Notes: generated from the sequence alone by a model not told the origin. A DNA stretch of 64,000 nt from Legionella impletisoli (GCF_900639875.1 NZ_CAAAIA010000007.1:124001-188000); one strand, 5' to 3'. Shown: positions 32,559 through 41,076, counted from the stretch's first letter. Numbers and translations: made by a program.

Positions 32559-33794
32559 ATGCCAGATTTTCAATTTACAGCGCGTGATGCGAGTGGCAGC
32601 ACTGTTCGAGGGGTGCGAAAAGCGCGCTCGGCTGAAGATTTGGCTATGCAATTGCAAAAAGAATCGCTAATGCCTTTGGATATTGAGCAGGCTACTAAAG
32701 CGAAAATCCAAGCTGCACAGCCCGCTGCTAAATCATCCGGACTCTTTAAAAAACAAGTCGCGAAAGAAGAGTTACAAATGTTTTGCCGACAGATGTATAC
32801 GCTTATTAAGTCGGGAATTCCATTAGCCATAGCCATCGCAAGGCTTGCTGAATCTACCCATGATAAAGAGCTTGCAAAAACGCTTCAGCAAATTTTAGTG
32901 GGTTTAAATGAGGGACAAAGCCTACATGCCTCGATGAGGCGCTTTCCGAAAGTTTTTTCTGATTTTTTTATTAATCTTGTTAAGCTCGGAGAGGAAATTG
33001 GAAAATTAGATGAGGTCTTTTATCATCTATCTGAATATATGTTATTAGAAATTGAAACCGGTAAAAAGTTAAAAAAGGCTATGCGTTACCCTTTAATTGT
33101 TTCTTTTGTGACTTTTTGTGCTGTCATTGGAGTTACAGTATTTGTTATTCCTGCATTCGCTAAAATGTTTGAATCATTTCATGCAGAGCTTCCTTTGCCA
33201 ACACTAATTTTAGTATACGTTGCCAATTTTTTTATTAATTACTGGTATGTCGTATTGATAGGCTTAATTGCTCTCATTTATGGCTTTAGATATTACATAA
33301 AAACGCCCGATGGGGCAATCGCGTGGTCTAAGTGGCAATTAAAAATACCTATTTTTGGCTGGCTCATTCATCGCATTATTTTGTCGCGTTTTACACGGCT
33401 TTTTGCTTTAGTTTTAAGAGCGGGGTTAAGTGCCGTTGAAGGGATTAATTTGGTTGGTAAGTCTACGAATAATGCCTACTTTGCAGCAAAAATCCAATCG
33501 GTGACTCAATCTATTGGACGAGGCAATACCATTGCAACCTCTCTTGCGCAAACCAAACTTTTTCCTCCGTTGGTCTTACAAATGATATCACTTGGAGAAG
33601 AAACAGGACGTATTGATGAGCTATTAAATGATGCGGCTGATTTTTATCAACGGGATATTGAATATGATTTAGCTCGATTTAATGATTACATTGAGCCAAT
33701 TATGATAGTCATTGTGGCTGGTATGGTTCTTATTTTGGCCTTAGGCGTATATATGCCAATGTGGGACTTCGCGGGCAAGGCATTAAAACGATAG
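32559..33794 (+). CDS. Type IV pilus/type II secretion inner-membrane platform protein (PilC/GspF family)
   Basis: 411-residue platform protein on which the pilus assembly ATPase acts. Two copies of the T2SSF domain (about residues 70-195 and 275-395), each with the typical FCRQMYTLIKSGIPL or FTRLFALVLRAGLS start and LGEEIGKLDE or LGEETGRIDE signature, and three membrane helices (about 168-190, 218-240, 378-400). Closest in layout to PilC or MshG. Two pilin genes follow, but no ATPase, peptidase or secretin gene is in the window. Confidence 0.85.
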   Translation: MPDFQFTARDASGSTVRGVRKARSAEDLAMQLQKESLMPLDIEQATKAKIQAAQPAAKSSGLFKKQVAKEELQMFCRQMYTLIKSGIPLAIAIARLAESTHDKELAKTLQQILVGLNEGQSLHASMRRFPKVFSDFFINLVKLGEEIGKLDEVFYHLSEYMLLEIETGKKLKKAMRYPLIVSFVTFCAVIGVTVFVIPAFAKMFESFHAELPLPTLILVYVANFFINYWYVVLIGLIALIYGFRYYIKTPDGAIAWSKWQLKIPIFGWLIHRIILSRFTRLFALVLRAGLSAVEGINLVGKSTNNAYFAAKIQSVTQSIGRGNTIATSLAQTKLFPPLVLQMISLGEETGRIDELLNDAADFYQRDIEYDLARFNDYIEPIMIVIVAGMVLILALGVYMPMWDFAGKALKR

Positions 33795-33932
33795 AAGGTT
33801 ACCTACCGCACAATAGAACAAATAACCAAAAAAATAACTGTGGTTTACTTGTATAATTTTTAAACATGTACTATTTTTATTATATATAGATGTTCCTATC
33901 TATATGTTTTCATTTTGGAAGGGGATTTGAAG

Positions 33933-34295
33933 ATGAAAATGAAAATGAAAAAAAGCCTTGGTTATGGGTTAATGGAAGTAGCATTAGGTATCGCTATTGT
34001 AGGCGCAATAGCCGTAGGTACAGCAGCGACTTATAACAACATAGGCACCGATGCTGAAGCAAATGTTTTAGCAAAATTAGCATCTGATATAGCTGAAGCT
34101 GCCAAAGTCAATTATTACGCTTGTCAAAGTGGTGGAGGCACATGTGCGACTTTAGCGGATTGTGATGCTCACAAAACGTTATTTGTCGGTGGGGCTTGGC
34201 CATCAGGTGTAACAGTTGCTGATGGAACTACTTCCGGATGCAAGATAACGTATGGAAGTTCTTCATTAGATAATTATGCAGTTCCGGGTGTATAA
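33933..34295 (+). CDS. Type IV pilin-like protein with atypical processing site
   Basis: 120 residues from ATG 33933, which has GGAAGGGG about 8 bases upstream; a TTG at 33915 is in frame. Very basic leader (MKMKMKKSLG) followed by YGLMEVALGIAIVGAIAVG: Gly at -1 and Glu at +5 as in prepilins, but Tyr instead of Phe/Met at +1, with the hydrophobic alpha-1 helix. The mature part has four cysteines, including a CATLADCD segment. Probably a minor pilin or an adhesive pilin; it could also be a type IVb-like pilin. Divides from the next pilin by a strong hairpin. Confidence 0.75.
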   Translation: MKMKMKKSLGYGLMEVALGIAIVGAIAVGTAATYNNIGTDAEANVLAKLASDIAEAAKVNYYACQSGGGTCATLADCDAHKTLFVGGAWPSGVTVADGTTSGCKITYGSSSLDNYAVPGV

Positions 34296-34331
34296 GTGGG
34301 CGCATAAGTTAATTTTAATTATCTAATTATA

Positions 34332-34370
34332 AAACTCTTGCTTTCTCTCTTTTGGACAAAGCAAGAGTTT
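34332..34370 (+). terminator. Hairpin between the two pilin genes
   Basis: Perfect 13-bp stem (34332-34344 with 34358-34370, AAACTCTTGCTTT) and a 13-base loop, followed by ATAGGAGATTTTTAAG. The T-tract is displaced by about nine bases, so this may be an mRNA-stabilising hairpin or partial terminator more than a standard intrinsic terminator. Confidence 0.6.
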
Positions 34371-34456
34371 ATAGGAGATTTTTAAGTTACTTGAATAATA
34401 TGGAAGTCCGTACTAAATTTATAGTATGGAATCAACATATTTAGAGGATCACTACA

Positions 34457-34834
34457 ATGAAAAGACAATCTGGTTTTACTTTGATGGAACTTGTGGTAGT
34501 GATTGTGATTCTTGGAATCCTTGCGGCAGTAGCCGTGCCAAACTATATTGACCTGACCGATGAGGCCGGCGAAGCTGGAGCGAAAGGCGTCGCAGGAGGC
34601 TTGACTTCAGCTAGTGCAATCAATTTGGCAGCTTGTAAAGCTGGGTCTGCGAGTTGTTTCACAACTACGGGTCAAACTTGTACACAAATTGCTACTGGCG
34701 TATTAGCTGGTGGATTGCCAGATGGCTATACCAGTGGTACAACCGCGGTTACCTTCACCGGTGGCGTTGCTACTTGTACGATTACTGAAGCCACATCTGG
34801 AAAAACCGCTACAGCAAGAGTTCATGAAACTTAA
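34457..34834 (+). CDS. Type IV major-type pilin
   Basis: 125-residue prepilin with a short leader MKRQSG cut before FTLMELVVVIVILGILAAVAVP, the textbook N-methylated alpha-1 helix with Glu at +5. The mature domain is small (about 90 residues), threonine- and glycine-rich, and has four cysteines in pairs (ACKAGSASC and QTCTQ...ATCT), suggesting a disulfide-bonded loop. Small disulfide-rich pilins with a MshG-like platform resemble MSHA or competence-type pili. Closed by a good intrinsic terminator. Confidence 0.9.
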   Translation: MKRQSGFTLMELVVVIVILGILAAVAVPNYIDLTDEAGEAGAKGVAGGLTSASAINLAACKAGSASCFTTTGQTCTQIATGVLAGGLPDGYTSGTTAVTFTGGVATCTITEATSGKTATARVHET

Positions 34835-34860
34835 TCGCTATAATGCATAACTATTTTAAG

Positions 34861-34888
34861 CCCCGCTTTTCAAGGCGGGGTATTTTTA
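34861..34888 (+). terminator. Intrinsic terminator after the pilin gene
   Basis: CCCCGC stem (34861-34866) paired with GCGGGG (34875-34880), eight-base loop, followed by TATTTTTATT. A standard Rho-independent terminator 27 bp past the stop codon. Confidence 0.85.
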
Positions 34889-34925
34889 TTCTGGCTGCTT
34901 AGCCCAGATCTTTAAGGATAAATGA

Positions 34926-35138
34926 ATGATCGCGTTGTTAGTCGTAGGAGTACTCATCATTGCAATAGGACTCATGATGATTTTTGCACCGGCAACGCTT
35001 TATAAAATCAATGCGGCTTTAAATAAAAAAATATTTACCGATAAGGAAATTTTCAAAAATAAAACCACCGTGGCGGTTATTTATATCGCCGTTGGGTTTC
35101 TTCTGGTGTTTACCTATTTACAGTATTTTTTTCGATAA
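34926..35138 (+). CDS. Small two-helix membrane protein of unknown function
   Basis: 70 residues with two membrane helices (about 1-22 and 48-68) joined by a basic loop (NKKIFTDKEIFKNKT). No recognised family. It starts 38 bp after the pilin terminator, so it needs its own promoter, which I could not identify. Composition and layout suggest a real gene. Confidence 0.55.
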   Translation: MIALLVVGVLIIAIGLMMIFAPATLYKINAALNKKIFTDKEIFKNKTTVAVIYIAVGFLLVFTYLQYFFR

Positions 35139-35432
35139 GAGAGCGCCCTCGAATAATATTCTTAATATGGGTCCCCGATTGGATTGCAAATTTGTTGATG
35201 CGCAGGCCTGGAGATGGCCCGAACGAGTCGGGCCATGTAGGGGTATATTAGTCGGGCCAGGAAGGATTGGGCAATCGGCCAGGTAGGAAGGATTAATCCG
35301 GTTAGGTAGAAGGGTGATCTCAGAACCCCCGCCTACTTGGCCTGACTTGTTCAGGCCATCTCTTAGGTGACCCGAATAAATCGGATTAGGTCGGGGGCAG
35401 TCGGGCTGGTTTGGTCAAGCGCTCCAATAGAA
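35139..35432. repeat. Palindrome-rich intergenic region
   Basis: About 290 bp without a credible gene. It contains GGCCCGA-ACGAG-TCGGGCC (35214-35232) and GGCCTGA-CTTGT-TCAGGCC (35339-35357), two 19-bp palindromes of the same design with different stems, plus several GGTAGG/GGCCAGG motifs resembling those at 61.7 kb. Confidence 0.7.
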
Positions 35433-35873
35433 TTATTGATACTCTTGCTGTAATTCTAAGGGCACGACATGATGGAGTCTTGAGTACAGTCCCATCGCTT
35501 GCTCGCAAAATACTTGCAGTTGCTGACGATTTTCCCAAATCATATAATCCACACCCTTACGAAACGCTTGTACACGACATAAGGTGGTGACTAATTCCAT
35601 TTCGTGCTTTGAAAGACCGAGATGATCGTTTAATTCTATCAGCTCAATTAGTTTTACATGTTGTCTAACGGGACGATGTTCATGGAGTAAAAATGCTTTT
35701 AAGGTCAACTCAAAAGCAAGGTAGATAAGCGATGTTACAGGCAATAAAGCATCAACACTTAAATGATCATCAAAGGAAACTTCAGCGTTTTGCTGTAATA
35801 AGTGCTCAGCGCAATAAGCATGCTGGGCTGCTATTTCTAGCATAGATACCGCCTCAAGGTAATGCTTTTCCAT
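35433..35873 (-). CDS. HEPN-like helical protein
   Basis: 146 residues, all-helical. The pattern SLIYLAFELTLKAFLLHE near residues 48-65, then a HVKLIELIELND helix, matches the E-xx-LKA-x-L layout of HEPN domains, and an R-x-x-x-D/Y-type segment occurs in CRVQAFRKGVDY near residue 105. The canonical R-x4-6-H ribonuclease motif is not obvious, so it may be a non-catalytic member. No nucleotidyltransferase partner is adjacent. It stands 41 bp after the pteridine reductase gene on the same strand. Confidence 0.5.
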   Translation of the reverse strand: MEKHYLEAVSMLEIAAQHAYCAEHLLQQNAEVSFDDHLSVDALLPVTSLIYLAFELTLKAFLLHEHRPVRQHVKLIELIELNDHLGLSKHEMELVTTLCRVQAFRKGVDYMIWENRQQLQVFCEQAMGLYSRLHHVVPLELQQEYQ

Positions 35874-35913
35874 AGTATGCTCCTTTAGTTAGGAGGTTAT
35901 AAACATACCCTAG

Positions 35914-36687
35914 CTACACAATACTCCGACCGCCATCAACGCGCAAGATTTCACCCGTAATAAATGGATTATCAATCAGCGAGCACACTGCTTGAGCAAT
36001 ATATATAGGGTCACCATGTTGTTTTAGTGGGGTAGCATTAATAATCTTCGCTTTTAAATCAGGTGTGAGTGTATTGTCTTCTTCTGGCCAGACAATGGCG
36101 CCAGGTGCGACGGCATTGACTCGAACAAGAGGCGCAAATTCTCGTGCAAGCGCTTTCGTTTGCATGTTTAATGCCGCTTTGGTTTGGCAATAAACCGCAT
36201 ACCCTTTTAAAGGTTTGTCGCTATGAATGTCAGTAATATTAATGATGCATCCTTTCGTTTCTGAAAGATAAGGATAAGCCTCAAGGCTAAGCCAAAAAGG
36301 GGCGCGCACATTGGCGACAAACAACGCCTCCCAATCGCCCTCATTCGGTTTGCTAAAGTCAGTAGGCTTAAAAAGTGACGCGTTATTCACCAACGCATCC
36401 AATCGGCCAGCCCAGTCCATGGCTTCCTGAATTAATCGTTTCGCTGTTTCTTTGACAAGAAGATCGCCTGAAACTATCTTTGCACTGTTATTTCTTGTAT
36501 CATTCAGTCTTTTTGATAGGCTTTCTGCTTCTTTTTTTGATTGCAAATAATGAATGAGCACACGAAAGCCTTGCTTATGCAAATACTCAGCAGTGGCTGC
36601 TCCAATTCGTCGAGCCGCCCCCGTGATTAACGCAACAGGTGCTTGTATATGGGGTTTAACCAAGGTATGGTCCTGTTTTTTTTGCAT
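35914..36687 (-). CDS. Pteridine reductase-like short-chain dehydrogenase
   Basis: 257-residue NADPH-dependent SDR. The cofactor motif is TGAARRIGAATA, the T-G-x3-R-x-G form that distinguishes pteridine reductases (PTR1/FolM) from most SDRs; NNAS, active-site Tyr in GYAVYCQTKAAL and the C-terminal ITGEILRVDGGRSI complete the fold. Predicted to reduce dihydropterins or dihydrofolate. It is near (divergent from) the MidA-type gene and a COG0720 pterin-fold gene, supporting a pterin role. Confidence 0.83.
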   Translation of the reverse strand: MQKKQDHTLVKPHIQAPVALITGAARRIGAATAEYLHKQGFRVLIHYLQSKKEAESLSKRLNDTRNNSAKIVSGDLLVKETAKRLIQEAMDWAGRLDALVNNASLFKPTDFSKPNEGDWEALFVANVRAPFWLSLEAYPYLSETKGCIINITDIHSDKPLKGYAVYCQTKAALNMQTKALAREFAPLVRVNAVAPGAIVWPEEDNTLTPDLKAKIINATPLKQHGDPIYIAQAVCSLIDNPFITGEILRVDGGRSIV

Positions 36688-36791
36688 GGTTATATCTCTT
36701 AATTGCCATTAAGTTACAGATTTAATATTGTGCTACTTGCTAGGGTCTACGCATGAAAAAGGTTGTTTTTAACTCAATACGGAAAATAACT

Positions 36792-36877
36792 CGTCTTTGC
36801 GAGCACTAGCGAAGCAATCCAGATCGATGCTCCGTTGAAATCCTGTACTGGATTGCTTCACTTCGTTCGCAATGACG
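36792..36877. repeat. 86-bp inverted-repeat element
   Basis: Left arm CGTCTTTGCGAGC...AGCGAAGCAATCCAG and right arm CTGGATTGCTTCACTTCG...GCAATGACG are about 30-bp imperfect inverted repeats around a 26-bp centre. The element belongs to the widespread TGCGAG-GCGAAGCAATCCAG palindromic repeats seen in many intracellular and environmental bacteria. It lies between divergent genes. Confidence 0.75.
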
Positions 36878-36950
36878 GTATATTTTTTCATGCTTAGCCC
36901 TGCGCGACTCGGTTAACATAAACTTAATGTAGAGTTGATAGTTTAATTAT

Positions 36951-38063
36951 ATGAGCTTAATTGAACGAATTTCCAATCAAATCCGAGAAAAAGGGGATAT
37001 CTCCTTTGCGGAATATATGCATCTTGCGCTCTATCATCCTAAATTTGGTTATTACAGCGCCGGTTTGCCAAAATTTGGTCGTGGTGGTGATTTTGTAACG
37101 GCACCTGAATTAACACCGTTCTTTGGCTATGCGTTGGCTAATCAGTGTGAACCCATTTTACGTGAGCTCGAATCACCTAGTATTCTTGAATTTGGCGCGG
37201 GTTCAGGCCGACTGTGTGTGGATATATTGACTCGCTTAAACGCATTAGTTTGCTTACCAGAGGTTTATTATATTCTTGAAGTTAGCCCCAATTTACGCTA
37301 CCGCCAAGAAGTACTTATTCAAGAACAACTTCCTGACTTGGCTTCTCGCGTGCAATGGCTTTCTAAATGGCCTGAAAAGCCCTTTAACGGGATTTTGATA
37401 GCCAATGAGGTACTTGATGCCATGCCGGTTAATCGCTTCGTAGTGGAGAAATCTCAGCTATTAGAGAGCCATATTAGCCTTGATTCAGAGGGAAAGTTGA
37501 AAGAAATATATAAACCCTCTGAAAACGAGCGATTAATCCATCATATAGAAACTAGGCTACCATCCGTATCCAATCCTTATCAGTCCGAAGTTAATTTGTT
37601 TATCAATGGGTGGATAAACGCTGCTTCAACGATCCTTCTGCATGGCGTAGTCCTCATCTTGGATTATGGCTTCCCAAGGCAGGAATATTACCATCCTGAT
37701 CGCCAAATGGGTACATTGATGTGTCATTATCAGCATCAATCACATACAAATCCTCTGGCGCATCCAGGCGAAGAAGACATCACAGCGCATGTGGATTTTA
37801 CGCACGTAGCGGAAGCAGCGGTTGACGCGGGGTTTCAAATCTTAGGATATACTAATCAAGCGGCGTTTTTATTGGCCAATCGAATCCTTGATTTTTTAAC
37901 CGACGTAGCCAGTGAAACGGAACGCGTTAAACACACCCAAGCCGTGAAGCTCTTGTTGCAAGAGAGTGAAATGGGTGAGCTTTTCAAAGTGATGGCATTG
38001 GGGAAAAGATTTGATGAGCCATTATCTGGCTTTCAGTTATTTGATAAGCGAAGCAGTCTTTAA
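36951..38063 (+). CDS. MidA/NDUFAF7-family SAM-dependent methyltransferase
   Basis: 370 residues of the DUF185 family. N-terminal IREKGDISFAEYMHLALYHPKFGYY and GGDFVTAPELTPFFG are diagnostic; the SAM-binding glycine loop is LEFGAGSGRL near residue 82, and ILIANEVLDAMPVNRF follows. The mitochondrial relative methylates an arginine of complex I; the bacterial substrate is not established. Followed after 14 bp by a COG0720 gene in the same direction. Confidence 0.9.
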   Translation: MSLIERISNQIREKGDISFAEYMHLALYHPKFGYYSAGLPKFGRGGDFVTAPELTPFFGYALANQCEPILRELESPSILEFGAGSGRLCVDILTRLNALVCLPEVYYILEVSPNLRYRQEVLIQEQLPDLASRVQWLSKWPEKPFNGILIANEVLDAMPVNRFVVEKSQLLESHISLDSEGKLKEIYKPSENERLIHHIETRLPSVSNPYQSEVNLFINGWINAASTILLHGVVLILDYGFPRQEYYHPDRQMGTLMCHYQHQSHTNPLAHPGEEDITAHVDFTHVAEAAVDAGFQILGYTNQAAFLLANRILDFLTDVASETERVKHTQAVKLLLQESEMGELFKVMALGKRFDEPLSGFQLFDKRSSL

Positions 38064-38077
38064 AGAGGCATACGAAC

Positions 38078-38575
38078 ATGGGCAAATATTTAACGACGGT
38101 TGAATTGCAGAAAGAATCCATGAAATTTTCTGCCGGCCACACAACCATTTTTTCCGCTACAGAACGTGAACCCCTTCACGGGCATCATTACGGCGTTTAT
38201 CTGGCTTTAACCACGTGGGTTGAAGACAACGGCATGACGTTTGATTATCGCTATTATAAAGAACGAATTCATAAATTATGCCGCCACCTTAATCAAACGT
38301 TTCTGATGCCAGAATTCTCCCCGTTTATGACCAAGGAGGAGGATGAGGAATATTTTTATTTCACCTTTAATCAAAAGCGCATTCCTTTTTTGAAAGAAGA
38401 TGTGACCTTAATGCCTTTAAGCAACATTACCGTAGAAGAACTTTCACGTTGGTTTGTGAATGAATTAATTAAAGACGAAGCCGAGTTGCAACGACATCGC
38501 ATTGAAAAAATCGTGGTTAAAGTATTTTCTGCCCCAGGCCAGTCGGCTAGCCATGAGTGGGTTCGTGTGGCGTAA
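38078..38575 (+). CDS. 6-pyruvoyl-tetrahydropterin synthase/QueD-fold protein (COG0720) without the usual catalytic Cys
   Basis: 165 residues. Zinc ligands are present: His21 in FSAGHT and His34/His36 in LHGHHYG. At the position of the QueD catalytic cysteine (three residues before the Leu of LHGH) there is Arg30, with Glu29 and Glu31 beside it, so true QueD activity is doubtful. The arrangement recalls COG0720 members in which a Glu takes part instead and which act in folate synthesis (PTPS-III). Linked to a MidA-type methyltransferase and near a pteridine reductase. queC is 4.3 kb away and not in the same operon. Confidence 0.75.
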   Translation: MGKYLTTVELQKESMKFSAGHTTIFSATEREPLHGHHYGVYLALTTWVEDNGMTFDYRYYKERIHKLCRHLNQTFLMPEFSPFMTKEEDEEYFYFTFNQKRIPFLKEDVTLMPLSNITVEELSRWFVNELIKDEAELQRHRIEKIVVKVFSAPGQSASHEWVRVA

Positions 38576-38646
38576 AATTGAGCTAGACTCAATGAAGCCC
38601 TTCACACCACAATATACGATGGCTAACGATTTTTCAGAACACTCCC

Positions 38647-40590
38647 TTACAGTCTTGGCTCAGTCACACCGTTTGGAAAATCCTCGGGACTTTGTGCTTC
38701 AGTCGATTGATCATTTGAATCGCTTCTCTTATCCCCACTAAAAAGTCCATTTGACGTGATGGAAGTGTCAGACGACTTGACTGGAGCGATCGTTGGGTTT
38801 TTTAGAAACGCTTGATATTCACCCTCATCAAATTCAGGAAGGCTTCCTTCTTTAGGTTTATAGCGATTAAGCAGCATGCCAGATAAAGCGGCTAGTGCAA
38901 ACCCTGCGGCTAATACGCCAAGTCCTATCGGTAAGGGTAAAAACAATAATGTCGTTAGCACCAAAGCAGGAATCATCAAATCAATAAATACAGCTCGGAT
39001 CACTTGTTTTTTCTGAAAACTGACTACATTGGCGCTGTGCTCGGAGCTAGCCGTAAGGCGCTTGATTTCTAAATACAAGAGTTTTTTATACGATTCATCT
39101 TTGGAGCCCTTAAATTCCTCTAAGAGAGCCAAACATTCCTCTTTGGCGGTTTTTCCTTTCGCCTTGCTGTGAAGAATATCAATAAAACCTGAAACAGCCG
39201 AGTAGGCAACCGTTAAAGCAAAACAAATTGCCGCTCCTGCTAACATAATAACAAGAGCCGTAGGAGCCACTAAAATACCTGGAGGAATTAAGAAAGCACA
39301 GGCCACAAAAAATCCTACCACTAAGGAAACTGAATACGTGAGATCTAAGGACCATCGATACTTTTGATACTTCCAGTCTAAAGTCCGTTCTTTGATGGTG
39401 CGCATTAAGCGTTTTTTGTGGTGCTCAAGTTTTTCTTTTTCGTCACCACTCGCTTTATCAATTTTTGAATTTAGATTAACTAGTTCTTGTTGATATTGAA
39501 GCATTTCTTTATTAAATCGTGTGCTTTCTTCGTATATTCTCCATATAGTCAGCGACGCATCCACCAAAAGTAAACCAACCGTTAAGGCATTTCCCCAGTA
39601 CCCCAGCATGCCACTACCGACAAGCCAAGCAAAGGTAACTAAGTTGACCGTTGCCCAGACTAAATCATTTAACAAAGTATATTTTCGCTGGTTCCACTGA
39701 GTTAGAAATCGTTCTCCTGCGGGGATATGTTCTTTTTCTCTTTTACTCATCCATGGCCCTTGTAAGGTGTGCTTGAGTAAGAGAGACAAATTTAAGCCAA
39801 AACGAGCGTAATAGAGAGACCAGCTTAAGGTTCCAAGGTAATAATCAGGCCTAGTTAATACAAATTGCGCTTGATCCCGTTGTGCCATGGTTTCGGGTAA
39901 AACGCTTAAGATGCTTGCGGTCATCCCTTCGCCCCAAACCCAATAAAGTCTGCGCTCATTGATATCATTCATGAAATTTCTAACGGCCACCGCTTGCCCG
40001 CCAGTAAACTCATGCACTGCTTCTCCTAACTTATAGCCCATGCTTAAACCCAAGTATTTGCAATGGGTGCCGTAAAACTGGTCTCGTAATTCTCTTAACA
40101 TGGTTTCTGGGGAATGCGCTTTTGCACTAAAATTCAGTGCGGATATAAGCATTGAGCAAAGAAATATTTTATGACTCAATTCTTCTAAACTGCTTTTACG
40201 ACCTTCGGTTTCATCCAAATGGTATTGGGCAGAGAAGATGTAAAAAGCAAATAATAGCTCTTCTTCTAGCGCTAGTTTTTGTGTTTGTGATAAAAATTTA
40301 AAGCTGGCTGGATTAATTTCAGCAAGACGATTACTTTTTGTAGCAACGGCTTCTCTTAAGGGTATTCGATTTCTAAAAATGGACAGTGTTTCTTTTTCAA
40401 AAAGCTCAGCCAGAGAGGATTTTCCTTGTTGCTGAAATAAGGAAACAACCGCTTCTCGACTCTCATCGCTTAACGACGCAAAGATCGCCGTGGTTAATTG
40501 TTCGACGATTACCTTATTGGCGCCATGCTCAGGGCTGCTCTTTGAATCCAAAACGTTTTTCCTTTTTGCTTTTATGTTTGAAAAGTACAA
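38647..40590 (-). CDS. Multi-membrane orphan protein, family member B
   Basis: 647 residues, homologous to the 520-residue protein at 27.8 kb. Shared core: LLKHT (271-275), IPAGERF, and LLNDLVWATVN (306-316), followed by two hydrophobic helices. A charged coiled-coil linker (about 350-395, NSKIDKASGDEKEKLEHHKK) separates these from further membrane segments (about 410-470 and 535-585). The C-terminal 50 residues are polar and acidic (SDSNDQSTEAQSPEDF). The N-terminal 200 residues are soluble and helical. No known domain recognised; a host-directed or envelope role is possible but unproven. Confidence 0.7.
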   Translation of the reverse strand: MYFSNIKAKRKNVLDSKSSPEHGANKVIVEQLTTAIFASLSDESREAVVSLFQQQGKSSLAELFEKETLSIFRNRIPLREAVATKSNRLAEINPASFKFLSQTQKLALEEELLFAFYIFSAQYHLDETEGRKSSLEELSHKIFLCSMLISALNFSAKAHSPETMLRELRDQFYGTHCKYLGLSMGYKLGEAVHEFTGGQAVAVRNFMNDINERRLYWVWGEGMTASILSVLPETMAQRDQAQFVLTRPDYYLGTLSWSLYYARFGLNLSLLLKHTLQGPWMSKREKEHIPAGERFLTQWNQRKYTLLNDLVWATVNLVTFAWLVGSGMLGYWGNALTVGLLLVDASLTIWRIYEESTRFNKEMLQYQQELVNLNSKIDKASGDEKEKLEHHKKRLMRTIKERTLDWKYQKYRWSLDLTYSVSLVVGFFVACAFLIPPGILVAPTALVIMLAGAAICFALTVAYSAVSGFIDILHSKAKGKTAKEECLALLEEFKGSKDESYKKLLYLEIKRLTASSEHSANVVSFQKKQVIRAVFIDLMIPALVLTTLLFLPLPIGLGVLAAGFALAALSGMLLNRYKPKEGSLPEFDEGEYQAFLKNPTIAPVKSSDTSITSNGLFSGDKRSDSNDQSTEAQSPEDFPNGVTEPRL

Positions 40591-40670
40591 AGTGTACTAA
40601 TTTATAACATAGCATGAGGTGGAAAAACAATCCATTGGTTATAATTAAATCAAATTGACCCCTGGCTTGG

Positions 40671-40710
40671 TCAGGTTTCAGGTTTCAGGTTTCAGGTATC
40701 AAGTATCAAG
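40671..40710 (+). repeat. Heptamer array TCAGGTT
   Basis: Three exact TCAGGTT units, then TCAGGTA, TCAAGTA and a partial unit. The stop codon and last codons of the four-helix-bundle gene lie within it. It reads inward toward that gene, mirroring the array at 41077-41106. Confidence 0.85.
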
Positions 40711-41069
40711 GCGTTAGTCTGATGTTTAATTAGTCCAACTAGCATCTTGGCTATCTGTTCATATTCATCTCTCCAGGCTTGCCAAATAGACTTCTCTATG
40801 TATCCAAGATCAAAACAGTATCTTAACCATATCCGCATCTCATCAGTAGAACCTAATGAAATGTAGATATATCGCCTAAATTCTACTTTTGATTTTTGTT
40901 TCGCAAACCCTTCAGCAAGATTAGAGCATATGCTTTTGCTTGCTCGCCTTATTTGGTCTGCTAATGAAAATTGTTCTATTTGTGGAAATTGCAAGCTTAC
41001 TTTATGTATTTCCAACGAAATCTTATAAGCACGCTGAAATACTTTAAGTTCTTCAACTCTTTGTACCAC
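40692..41069 (-). CDS. Four-helix-bundle (S23/IVP-type) protein flanked by heptamer arrays
   Basis: About 125 residues from GTG 41069; a TTG at 41108 would add codons read from the repeat array. The sequence VEELKVFQRAYKISLEIHK, ADQIRRASKSICSNLAEGF and EFRRYIYISLGSTDEMR is typical of the family first found in 23S rRNA intervening sequences and related to the Avd protein of diversity-generating retroelements. Family members form pentameric helical barrels and bind nucleic acid; cellular role unclear. No reverse transcriptase or rRNA gene is nearby. AGGAGG precedes the GTG closely. The whole gene looks like an inserted cassette after manC. Confidence 0.82.
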   Translation of the reverse strand: MVQRVEELKVFQRAYKISLEIHKVSLQFPQIEQFSLADQIRRASKSICSNLAEGFAKQKSKVEFRRYIYISLGSTDEMRIWLRYCFDLGYIEKSIWQAWRDEYEQIAKMLVGLIKHQTNALILDT

Positions 41070-41076
41070 CCGACCT

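Noticed and set aside
38502-38741. 79-codon plus-strand frame after the COG0720 gene
   Set aside because: Mostly overlaps the COG0720 gene and lies antisense to the 3' end of the 647-residue protein gene; codon pattern is not gene-like.
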